From positions 62,001 through 126,000 of the forward strand of contig DFEK01000008.1 in assembly GCA_002368665.1 (NCBI GenBank): a stretch of 64,000 nucleotides of DNA, given 5' to 3'. Of this stretch, positions 50,458-57,999 are shown piece by piece. Made by a program: the position numbers and the translations under genes. This DNA comes from Lachnospiraceae bacterium UBA3804. GTDB taxonomy: Bacteria; Bacillota; Clostridia; Lachnospirales; Lachnospiraceae. The notes under the pieces are model-generated. The model was not told the DNA's origin and did not search any database. It saw only the letters and a program-made list of their open reading frames with translations. Position 1 is the stretch's first letter. Every line of letters starts with the position of its first letter.

Positions 50458-51453
50458 ATGAAAAACAAAGAATTCCGCAATATGATTATAATCGGAGTTG
50501 GCTTCACCACGCTTGTTACGGTATTTAGTGCCGTTTTTTCGGGACTGATTCCTGCTGTTACGGTGCTTGTGACGGGCCTTGTTTTGATGGCGGTTTATAT
50601 CTTTTATACGAATAAAAGATATAAAGATATCGGGAAATTAAACGATTATCTTGTACGTGTGCTCGAAGATAATGAGGACAATGAAATCTTAGACCAGGAA
50701 GAGGGCGAACTGTCAATCTTAAAGACGAATATTTACAAGACGACATCGACGTTAAAGTATCAGAAGGAACTTATTTCAGACGATAAAAAGAACCTTGCGG
50801 CTGCCATTGCCGATATCAGCCACCAGCTAAAAACTCCGCTCACATCAATGATGGTTATGAACGATCTTTTGGTGGATGAGCAGGATGAAGACAAGAGATG
50901 CGAGTTCCTTCAGACGCAGTCTTCGCAGCTTAACCGAATGAACTGGCTAATACAGACCCTGCTGAAACTTTCCAAGCTTGACGCAGGTACCATCGTACTG
51001 AAAAAAGAAGATGTTTCATCTCTTGATATTATTGAAGAAGCGGTAAAACCGTTCGGTATTCAGTTTGAATTAAGAAATATCCAATTTCAATCCGATATTT
51101 CCGACATTACTATCCGATGCGATAAAAACTGGACTGTGGAAGCAATCCAGAATATTATCAAAAACTGCATTGAGCATATGGACGACGGTGGGGAATTGTC
51201 TGTGTCCACGGTCGATACCAATATATTCACACAACTTACCGTAAAAGACACGGGCTGTGGCATCGTCGCGGAAGATATTCCCCACATTTTTGAACGGTTC
51301 TACAAAGGAAAGAATGCCGGCAAAGACAGCGTTGGAATCGGCCTTGCTCTTTCGAAGTCCATTATCGAGGGCGAGCAGGGAGAGATTTCCGTGGAAAGCA
51401 CAGCGGGAGTCGGAACGAAATTTATCATCAGGTTTTACAAAACACTGATTTAG
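50458..51453 (+). CDS. Intramembrane-sensing histidine kinase
   Basis: 331 residues. Two membrane segments (about 9-28 and 32-50) are joined by a few residues, so there is almost no extracellular sensor domain. The dimerisation domain has the phosphorylated histidine in ADISHQLKTPLTSMM (near 122), and the ATPase domain has NIIKNCIEHM and SVGIGLALSKSIIEGEQG. Kinases with this build (BceS type) are usually told of drug stress by a partner ABC transporter, and one lies convergent to this gene. ATG 50458 is preferred over 50437. Confidence 0.9.
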   Translation: MKNKEFRNMIIIGVGFTTLVTVFSAVFSGLIPAVTVLVTGLVLMAVYIFYTNKRYKDIGKLNDYLVRVLEDNEDNEILDQEEGELSILKTNIYKTTSTLKYQKELISDDKKNLAAAIADISHQLKTPLTSMMVMNDLLVDEQDEDKRCEFLQTQSSQLNRMNWLIQTLLKLSKLDAGTIVLKKEDVSSLDIIEEAVKPFGIQFELRNIQFQSDISDITIRCDKNWTVEAIQNIIKNCIEHMDDGGELSVSTVDTNIFTQLTVKDTGCGIVAEDIPHIFERFYKGKNAGKDSVGIGLALSKSIIEGEQGEISVESTAGVGTKFIIRFYKTLI

Positions 51454-51466
51454 TAAAGATGGACTT

Positions 51467-54043
51467 TCAGCAGATGTCCTCTTTCAGTACGTCTACGATT
51501 GATTCGTTATTTGTCTTTCCTGCAGATAAAAGCATACTGATTCCGACGATTGCAAATACTCCGAGAGAGACGAGAATATACGTTAAGTAGTTAAGCTCGA
51601 ATGCGGATGACGGAGCAGAAACGGTTTTATAAATTGCGAAACAAAGCAGTGCGGAGATCGGAAGACCGAATAAAAGCGCTCTTAATCCATAAAGGAAAGT
51701 CTCGAGGAAAAGCATTTTCTTAAAACAAAATCCGGTCATTCCAATCGATTTAAACATCGCAAATTCTTTTCGCCTTAAATGAACTCCCGTCGTGATTGTG
51801 TTTAAGATATTTGCAATTACGATAAGTGAGATCAAAATGATAAATCCGTACATTATGGTCTTTAACAGCGTCATAAGTGTTTTCATTATGACAAGGCTGT
51901 CTTCGATATCGGAAGCGGTAGTATTGGTATAACCGTCATATGTTAAAATATCCGATATTTTCGCGTACACCTCTTCATGGTTTTTACATTTTATTCCGTA
52001 TGTGCATGTAAGGTCTTTTTCATCCACACATTTAACATATTCACGGTCCATGATCGATGAAGGAACGTAAACCGAGATGCTTCCTTTTGGGGATAGTCTG
52101 TATTCTTCAATTGACTTGTCCCATTTGACAAAATCGGTGATTACGATAGCGGGCGGATTGCCTTTTGCTTTATCGTAAAAGAGTTTCTGCCCCAGGATTT
52201 TGTTGTTAAAGACGGCTTTTCTCGAAGGTTTATGCGTGTAATTGTTCAGCAAAACTCCGCGAAGCTCGTCCCCGAAATATTTGGTATAATCGATGCCGTT
52301 TTTCTCACAAATCTTTATAAAATCCTTATCTTCAAGAGGTACAACCCAGATATCATCTGTCTTGTCAAAAAGATACCGGTATTCTTTGGTCAGAAATTCC
52401 GGATTCCTGATTGCGGTATTGGGAATTTCACGCATCACTCCGTCTTTATCCTTCGGATTGTAATTATAGGAAATCATTTCCGCGACAAAAACTTTTTCCA
52501 CACCTTCGATTTGTAAAATATCCTCTCTTAACTTTTTGCGCTCGCCAAGGGAAGCGGAAGCGAAAACCTGGAAAGGAATTTCGATTTCATAACTGTTTTC
52601 CCTGTTAAAAAGGTCTGCCAGATACATAAAACACAGCAAAATTACAATCGAAACCGCCATGGAAACGGTTATTACCACACCCTTTGCGCCGTTTCTTTTT
52701 ATATTCTTTGAAGCAAGTTCGCCTTCATATCCGAAGATCCATTTTACAAAAGGAAGAACCTTCAGTTTACGTGCGCGAAGTTTGATGGTGTTGCTCTGCC
52801 TTATTGCCTCGATTGCCGAGATCCGGCTTGCCTTTAAGGCAGGGATAAACGACGATATAAAAATGGTCAGCACGGAAAACAGAATGATGGCAAGAACGAC
52901 GAGGGGGTGCGTTTTTACAGGGATGTGTCCCATCATGGAGGTATTAATTCCGTAAAGCATTTTGGAATTAAGAATAAGAGAGCCTGTAAAACGCAGTGTG
53001 ACAATACAGCCGAGTATTCCGAATAAACAGCCCAGAGGAATGCCAACGATTCCGAGAAGGAGACCTTCGTAGTATACGCTTGCCTTTTTCTGCCTTCCGG
53101 TTGCACCGACGCTTGAGAGCATTCCGAGATATTTCATTCGTTCCGTAAGAGACATTGCAAATGCATTGTAAATCATAATCGAAGAAGCAATGATGATAAT
53201 TACAAGCGCGGATACCAAAAGTTTGTAGATTGAGTTCACCGGATTGGAGGGTATGTTTTTAACGAATAAAGTCATCAGATATTCCGTATTTATTTCGTTA
53301 AGTTTAAGATTATGGGCGGCAGCGATGCCCCTTAAGGTATTTACCGAGTTTCTGTCGGCTTTTTTCAGTGTAATATAGACCAGGTTTTTCGCGGGAAAGC
53401 CGTCCGTTCCGCGAAGAATGTCAAAGGATTTGGTGGGCTCGTTATGGTGAAGAATCGCAGTAACGGTGCATGTTTCATCACTTAAGACGCAGAATTCTTC
53501 GGCTGATTTGTAATTGCCGCCATAGTAGACAAGCTCGTCGCCTTCGTACCCATAGCGGTATCCCTGATGAAAAGAAAGAGTGTCGCCGGGGTGAAGAGTA
53601 AGATGATTGTCTTTTAAAAATTCCTCCTCGACAGCAATTTCACCGGCATTTTCCGGCAGTCGGCCCTCATATTCGCAGGTTACCATCTGGGCAAGAACAT
53701 CGGAATCGCCGTGGTAAATGTTTCCCGTTCGGAATCTTTTCTCGGAGTCGGCGTCAATATAAAAACCTGTTTTCTCATTGTCGGTATCGCAGACACCGAC
53801 AAATTCAAGCAGCGGATCGTTTTTCAGCTGATGGTAATCTTCTTCGGTTAAATGATAAAAATTCGCATGATGGTTTCCGCCGACATAAAGCGTAACCTCG
53901 CCCGTGAACTGAAAGGCCGAATAAACACCCGTTAACATCGCGGTGATAAGAGCGGTTGAGGCAACGATTCCGAATATGGTGACAATGGTTCTTTTCAGAT
54001 TGGATTTTAAATGCTGCAGGGTTAATTTCAGTATAATATTCAT
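51467..54043 (-). CDS. FtsX-like ABC transporter permease
   Basis: 858 residues. A first helix (about 15-37), a large extracellular region (about 40-275) and three helices (278-300, 325-350, 375-400) make one FtsX unit. A second unit follows, with a helix at 445-470, an extracellular region (about 475-720) and three helices near 730-755, 785-810 and 825-845. The motif ALVIIIIASSIMIYNAFAMSLTERMKYLGMLSSVGATGRQ is the FtsX core. It is longer than BceB-type permeases (about 650), so this is a duplicated FtsX/MacB-like exporter. The start codon shares one base with the stop of the ATPase gene. Confidence 0.9.
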   Translation of the reverse strand: MNIILKLTLQHLKSNLKRTIVTIFGIVASTALITAMLTGVYSAFQFTGEVTLYVGGNHHANFYHLTEEDYHQLKNDPLLEFVGVCDTDNEKTGFYIDADSEKRFRTGNIYHGDSDVLAQMVTCEYEGRLPENAGEIAVEEEFLKDNHLTLHPGDTLSFHQGYRYGYEGDELVYYGGNYKSAEEFCVLSDETCTVTAILHHNEPTKSFDILRGTDGFPAKNLVYITLKKADRNSVNTLRGIAAAHNLKLNEINTEYLMTLFVKNIPSNPVNSIYKLLVSALVIIIIASSIMIYNAFAMSLTERMKYLGMLSSVGATGRQKKASVYYEGLLLGIVGIPLGCLFGILGCIVTLRFTGSLILNSKMLYGINTSMMGHIPVKTHPLVVLAIILFSVLTIFISSFIPALKASRISAIEAIRQSNTIKLRARKLKVLPFVKWIFGYEGELASKNIKRNGAKGVVITVSMAVSIVILLCFMYLADLFNRENSYEIEIPFQVFASASLGERKKLREDILQIEGVEKVFVAEMISYNYNPKDKDGVMREIPNTAIRNPEFLTKEYRYLFDKTDDIWVVPLEDKDFIKICEKNGIDYTKYFGDELRGVLLNNYTHKPSRKAVFNNKILGQKLFYDKAKGNPPAIVITDFVKWDKSIEEYRLSPKGSISVYVPSSIMDREYVKCVDEKDLTCTYGIKCKNHEEVYAKISDILTYDGYTNTTASDIEDSLVIMKTLMTLLKTIMYGFIILISLIVIANILNTITTGVHLRRKEFAMFKSIGMTGFCFKKMLFLETFLYGLRALLFGLPISALLCFAIYKTVSAPSSAFELNYLTYILVSLGVFAIVGISMLLSAGKTNNESIVDVLKEDIC

Positions 54044-54723
54044 CAGTTTCTCGCCTCATCTTTCGTAATCTGCCCGTCTTCAATGGTAATTACACGGTCT
54101 GCGCTTAAGGCAATGCGTTCATCATGGGTGATAATGATAACCGTCTGATTGTTTTCGCGGTTAAATTTTCTGAGCAGTGAAATGATTTCCTTACTGTTTT
54201 TGGAATCCAGGTTACCGGTGGGCTCATCGGCCAGAAGCAATGCGGGATGGTTGATCAGTGCCCTGCCGATGGAAACTCTCTGCTGTTGACCGCCGGATAA
54301 CTGGTTCGGAAGGTGTTTTAGCCGGTCATTCAGTCCGAGCTTGTCTACGAGAGACTTTAAAAGTTTTTTATCGGGTTTCTTTCCGTCCAGCAGAATAGGA
54401 AGAGTCATGTTTTCTTCGACGTTTAATATGGGGATAAGATTATAGAACTGATAAATCAGTCCAATCTGTCTTCTTCTGAAAATCGCCAGATTGTTTTCGT
54501 CCAACTTTCCGATATCCGTTCCCGAAATAATCACTTCACCGGATGTGGGTGTGTCCACACCGCCGAGTATATGTAAAAGAGTGGATTTGCCGCTTCCGGA
54601 AGGACCGACGATGGCGACGAACTCGCCCTGTTCGACATTAAAGGAAACATCTTTTAAAGCTTCGACTTTGATTTCGCCTTTTCCGTATTCCTTACATAAA
54701 TTTTTGATTTCCAGTATTTTCAT
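54043..54723 (-). CDS. ABC transporter ATP-binding protein (MacB/LolD type)
   Basis: 226 residues with Walker A GPSGSGKST, signature LSGGQQQR, Walker B LLLADEPTGNLD and the switch VIIITHDERIA. IYQFYNLIPILNVEENMTLPILLDG is typical of ATPases that work with FtsX-like permeases. GGGAG precedes the start. It overlaps the permease gene by one base. With the convergent response regulator and kinase it probably forms a stress-response or drug-resistance module. Confidence 0.94.
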   Translation of the reverse strand: MKILEIKNLCKEYGKGEIKVEALKDVSFNVEQGEFVAIVGPSGSGKSTLLHILGGVDTPTSGEVIISGTDIGKLDENNLAIFRRRQIGLIYQFYNLIPILNVEENMTLPILLDGKKPDKKLLKSLVDKLGLNDRLKHLPNQLSGGQQQRVSIGRALINHPALLLADEPTGNLDSKNSKEIISLLRKFNRENNQTVIIITHDERIALSADRVITIEDGQITKDEARN

Positions 54724-54820
54724 TATGTGCTCCCTTCGTTTGGCGGAAAAACATTCCGGTATTCGTATTTTTCATTTTAAAATCATCATAAATAAGCCGT
54801 CTTACAAACAGGTGACTTTT

Positions 54821-54840
54821 ATATTACAGTTTTGTAATAT
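54821..54840. promoter_or_regulatory. Inverted repeat ATATTACA-N4-TGTAATAT upstream of the ABC operon
   Basis: Perfect 8-bp arms, ATATTACA at 54821-54828 and TGTAATAT at 54833-54840, lie about 100 bases upstream of the ATPase start. It could be the binding site of the response regulator encoded at 49710 or of another repressor. I could not define the -35/-10 boxes clearly. Confidence 0.5.
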
Positions 54841-54910
54841 TCCGAATTTTTAACGCACCGTCCTGTTTTGCCTTGATTTCTCCGCGATGGAAGAGTATGA
54901 GTGATTGATT

Positions 54911-55220
54911 TTTGATATTTCTTGCGATGCCCCGCCTTTGGGTGGGGCATCAATTATTCTCGAATTTTCTAATTCTGATGCCTTTGGCAGGTGCCCCTGT
55001 GCGGAAAAGCATCAAAAGTCGTCAAGTTTCTCAAATTAGATGCTTTTTGCAGGCGCCCACGTGCGGAAAAACATCAAAAGTCGTCAAGTTTCTCAAATTA
55101 GATGCTTTTTGCTAATGTCCAACTGCGGAAAAGCATCAAAAGTCGTCAAGTTTCTCAAATTAGATGCTTTTTGCAAGCATCCGTCTGCGGAAAAGCATCA
55201 AAAACCCTGCACATATCAAA
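54911..55220. repeat. Hairpin-repeat array 2 (head hairpin plus four 37-nt hairpins on a 62-bp period)
   Basis: Same plan as array 1: TTTGATAT (54911-54918) at the left, ATATCAAA (55213-55220) at the right, and an identical 26-nt head hairpin at 54926-54951. Four 37-nt units begin at 54977, 55039, 55101 and 55163, each separated by a 25-nt linker. The linkers after units 1-3 end CTCAAATTA and differ from array 1, while the linker after the head is close to that of array 1. Units have GATGC/GCATC arms (one ACATC variant), conserved TTTTTGC ... TGCGGAAAA flanks in units 2-4 and about ten variable tip bases. No nuclease gene follows; a c-di-GMP riboswitch promoter lies 53 bases downstream. Confidence 0.92.
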
Positions 55221-55273
55221 TAAATAAAGAACAGAAAGATAATTAAAAGAAAACACAGGAAAGAGAAACAAAA

Positions 55274-55302
55274 TTGACAATCCGCGCAATTGCGCATATA
55301 AT
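55274..55302 (+). promoter_or_regulatory. Promoter of c-di-GMP riboswitch transcript, palindrome in spacer
   Basis: TTGACA (55274-55279) and TATAAT (55297-55302) with a 17-base spacer that contains the perfect palindrome GCGCAATTGCGC (55284-55295). The position suggests a repressor site between the boxes. Confidence 0.88.
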
Positions 55303-55313
55303 ATTTTCATAAT

Positions 55314-55398
55314 ATCCTTGGCAAAATAATCGAAAGGTTATGACGCAAAGCTTTAGGACCTAAACTCATTTTAAGAGAATGGTAGCCAGCTGCGAATT
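55314..55398 (+). ncRNA. Cyclic di-GMP-I (GEMM-I) riboswitch aptamer
   Basis: The order of conserved GEMM-I parts is present: CTTGGCAAA, a short stem AATC-GAAA-GGTT with GAAA tetraloop (55328-55339), GACGCAAAGC (55342-55351), a CCTAA segment of the tetraloop receptor (55359-55363), and GGTAGCCAGCTGC closing the fold. It is followed at once by a terminator, so c-di-GMP probably decides whether the downstream genes are transcribed. Whether it is an on or off switch cannot be judged without folding. Confidence 0.9.
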
Positions 55399-55403
55399 AA
55401 GAC

Positions 55404-55434
55404 AAGCATCGCTGGTAACAGCGGATGCTTTTTT
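55404..55434 (+). terminator. Riboswitch expression-platform terminator
   Basis: AAGCATC and GCTG (55404-55414) pair with CAGC and GATGCTT (55419-55430) around a GTAA loop, with one bulged G, followed by a T-rich tract. Confidence 0.88.
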
Positions 55435-55504
55435 ATTTTGCTCTGGTATTTCTCCGAAGTCCTTATGAACATAAACTTCGCGCAGGTCATCAAAAGGAGA
55501 GAGT

Positions 55505-55726
55505 ATGATTGAGAACTATATTACCGTAAAAGAAGCAGGGGAAAAATGGAATCTGAAAGTACGCACGATTCAGGAAATGTGTGGAAGCGGACGGATAAAG
55601 GGCGCGGTAAAATTCGGAAAAAGCTGGGCAATTCCCGCGGACGCCGAACAACCGAAGGACAGACGTATTACTTCGGGAAAATATAAGAATTACCGGAAAC
55701 GGACTCGGGATTTTGATTACGTTTAA
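55505..55726 (+). CDS. Small helix-turn-helix (excisionase/MerR-like) protein
   Basis: 73 residues. YITVKEAGEKWNLKVRTIQEMCGSGRIKGAVKFGKSWAIPADAEQP is a winged-helix of the excisionase/MerR type with the characteristic W-x-IP ending, followed by a basic tail (KYKNYRKRTRDFDYV). AAAGGAG precedes the start. It is the first gene behind the c-di-GMP riboswitch, so it may be a DNA-binding effector of c-di-GMP signalling. A plasmid or phage excisionase function is less likely because no integrase is present. Confidence 0.82.
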   Translation: MIENYITVKEAGEKWNLKVRTIQEMCGSGRIKGAVKFGKSWAIPADAEQPKDRRITSGKYKNYRKRTRDFDYV

Positions 55727-55802
55727 AATCGTCCGGAGATTATTCGTATTTGGAAGGAAAAGCAGACTTAATAATGTACTGTCTGACGCAAGGAGAAAAT
55801 GA

Positions 55803-56507
55803 ATGGGAACACTGATCACATTTGAAAATGTGGGTAAAATCTATCATACCGGTGACATCATATATGAAGCTCTGCATGATGTGAATCTTTCAATCGATGA
55901 AGGTGAAATGGTGGTCATATTGGGTCCGTCCGGTGCAGGGAAAAGCACACTCCTGAATATGCTCGGCGGATTGGATGCGGCTACATCCGGAAGGATTATT
56001 TTCGGAGAGAAAGAAGTGACCGCACTGAATGATAAGGAACTCGGAGACTTCCGGGCGGTGGACGTAGGCATCATCTTTCAGTTTTATAATTTGATTCCGA
56101 CACTTACTGCTGTAGAGAATGTTTCCTTAATGAGTGAACTCGGTATCGATATTATGGATCCGAAAGAAGCACTGGAGCGAGTGGGATTGGGGGACAGACT
56201 CAATAATTTCCCCTCTCAGATGTCGGGAGGGCAGCAGCAGAGAGTGTCGATAGCAAGAGCCATTGCCAAAAGGCCGAGACTTTTACTTTGCGACGAACCC
56301 ACCGGGGCATTGGATACCAACACCGGTAAGGAAATACTGAAACTTCTGCAGTCCCAGAGCAGGGATGACGGCAGAACGGTGGTTATGGTTACGCATAATG
56401 CATTGTTTGCCGATATAGCGGATAAAGTCATTTATGTAAAAAACGGAACCGTTGAAGATATCTTTATGAACGAGCATCCGAAGGATGCGGATGAAATTAA
56501 CTGGTAA
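55803..56507 (+). CDS. ABC transporter ATP-binding protein (MacB type)
   Basis: 234 residues: Walker A GPSGAGKST, FQFYNLIPTLTAVENVSLMSEL, signature MSGGQQQR, Walker B LLLCDEPTGALDTNTG and VVMVTHNALFA. It forms a three-gene efflux system with the membrane-fusion protein and permease that follow. The 76-base gap from the HTH gene shows no separate promoter, so expression probably depends on the riboswitch. Confidence 0.94.
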   Translation: MGTLITFENVGKIYHTGDIIYEALHDVNLSIDEGEMVVILGPSGAGKSTLLNMLGGLDAATSGRIIFGEKEVTALNDKELGDFRAVDVGIIFQFYNLIPTLTAVENVSLMSELGIDIMDPKEALERVGLGDRLNNFPSQMSGGQQQRVSIARAIAKRPRLLLCDEPTGALDTNTGKEILKLLQSQSRDDGRTVVMVTHNALFADIADKVIYVKNGTVEDIFMNEHPKDADEINW

Positions 56508-56520
56508 GGAGACGGAGAGA

Positions 56521-57987
56521 ATGAAGATTGAGAATGCTGGAAAGAAAAAGAAGAAAGGGCTGATCGTTGGAATCATAATCGGAGCTCTTGTACTGATTGC
56601 TGCCGCAGTAGCATGCGTGCTGTTCCTTTTTCCCAAATCGGTTGAAGTGGCAAAGGTCACAAAAGGCAGCATAAGCCAGAATGTCAGCGAGGTCGGTAAT
56701 ATAGCTGCGGACGATACCATAACCGTTTACTCGCCTGTATCCGGTAAAATTTCCGAAGTGGAAGGGATGAAGAGTCAGTATGTCTCTTCCGATGCAATTC
56801 TTGTTAAATTCGAGCTTCAGTCCTTCGAAGAAAGCGTAAAAGGCGCGGAACTGAACAAGAAATATGCACAGGACGCATTTGATGCGGCGGTGAATAAAAA
56901 CAACGAATACAAGCAGATGATGAACACCGCCAAAGCGGAAGAGGAAGCTAACAAGAATGCCTATAAGAATCTTGCGGACAGCAGGGATCAGCTTATGGTA
57001 AAACAGGAAAACAACAACCGGGATATTGCGTATTCCTTACAGAGTCTGGATGCCAACCTGACCTCGCTTACCACACAGTTGCAGACGGCACAGGCACGCC
57101 TCGAAGCACTGGATCCGACAGATGAAGAAGCAGTGAAAAAGGCGAAAGCAGAGGTGGAGGATTTAGAAAAGAAGATTAAAGAGAACCGTGGCGTTGTGGC
57201 AGGATTTAAAGTAAGCGCACTTTCCGCGGATGAGTACAAACTCTATCTTGCCATAGTAAGAGAAATGGATTTTGTGGATCATTACTGGTCTCAGAATTTC
57301 GAACAGTTTTTGGCCGCGAAGCAGGCTGTTCTGCCGCAGGCGGCAATCGATCAGTATGAGGATTCCGTACTGATGGCAGAAATTGAAGAAATGCGTGCGC
57401 AGAGAAATTTGGAGATTGCAAAGCGCGGCGTTCCGACGGAAGTCGGCGGAACGATCATCGAGCGCCTTGTGGATGCCGGTGCAACGGTCGAAGCGGGAGA
57501 TCCCTTATTTGTGATTCAGCCGGACCGCGGTTACAAAGCAACGGTGATGATTTCGAAATATGATATCGGTCTTATTGAAGAAGGACAGAAAGCAACGATA
57601 GCATATGCGGGAGAAACCTACGAAGGTGTTGTGGAAAGCATTGCCGCAGTTGCGGAACCCGATGCATCCGGCAAGCCCAAGGTAAAGGTTACGGTTGTTT
57701 TCAGTGACAAAGAGTTTAAACCCATCATCGGACTGGAGGCAGAGGTTTCGATTCTGACAGGGGACAAAGACGATGCATTGGTTGTTGACAGCAAAGGTGT
57801 CTATACGGATGATGAAGGCGATTATGTCTATGTGTTAAATAACGGTCAGGTGGAACGAAAGAATATCAAAGTCGGACTGAAGGGAAACGGCAAAGCCGAA
57901 ATCCTGTCCGGCTTAGAAGCGGGAGAAGAAGTCATTACTTCCCCAATTACGGAGGAGGAAATCGGAACTCGCAGGAGCGCTAAATAA
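56521..57987 (+). CDS. Membrane-fusion (HlyD/MacA-like) efflux adaptor
   Basis: 488 residues from ATG 56521 (GGAGACGGAGAG upstream; 56485 overlaps the ATPase gene). A membrane anchor at about 16-40 is followed by a lipoyl-like half motif (SPVSGKISEVEGMKSQYVSSDAILVKFE) and a long coiled coil (about 110-230, rich in Lys, Glu and Ala). The second half motif (GTIIERLVDAGATVEAGDPLFVI) and beta-barrel domains come next, ending GLEAGEEVITSP. In Gram-positive cells such adaptors carry substrates across the wall region. It is 12 bases before the permease. Confidence 0.92.
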   Translation: MKIENAGKKKKKGLIVGIIIGALVLIAAAVACVLFLFPKSVEVAKVTKGSISQNVSEVGNIAADDTITVYSPVSGKISEVEGMKSQYVSSDAILVKFELQSFEESVKGAELNKKYAQDAFDAAVNKNNEYKQMMNTAKAEEEANKNAYKNLADSRDQLMVKQENNNRDIAYSLQSLDANLTSLTTQLQTAQARLEALDPTDEEAVKKAKAEVEDLEKKIKENRGVVAGFKVSALSADEYKLYLAIVREMDFVDHYWSQNFEQFLAAKQAVLPQAAIDQYEDSVLMAEIEEMRAQRNLEIAKRGVPTEVGGTIIERLVDAGATVEAGDPLFVIQPDRGYKATVMISKYDIGLIEEGQKATIAYAGETYEGVVESIAAVAEPDASGKPKVKVTVVFSDKEFKPIIGLEAEVSILTGDKDDALVVDSKGVYTDDEGDYVYVLNNGQVERKNIKVGLKGNGKAEILSGLEAGEEVITSPITEEEIGTRRSAK

Positions 57988-57999
57988 ACCGGAGAGAAT

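Noticed and set aside
54912..54951. Simple terminator for the genes before each array
   Set aside because: The head hairpin is strong but is followed by AATT rather than a T-run, and it recurs with the whole element. It may terminate weakly, but that is not its main identity.
54912..55246. Open reading frames across hairpin array 2
   Set aside because: They arise because the 62-bp repeat keeps a frame open; the encoded peptides only repeat the array and lack ribosome binding sites.
55505..55726. Phage or plasmid excisionase
   Set aside because: The fold fits, but no integrase, attachment site or phage gene is near, and the gene follows a riboswitch in an exporter operon.
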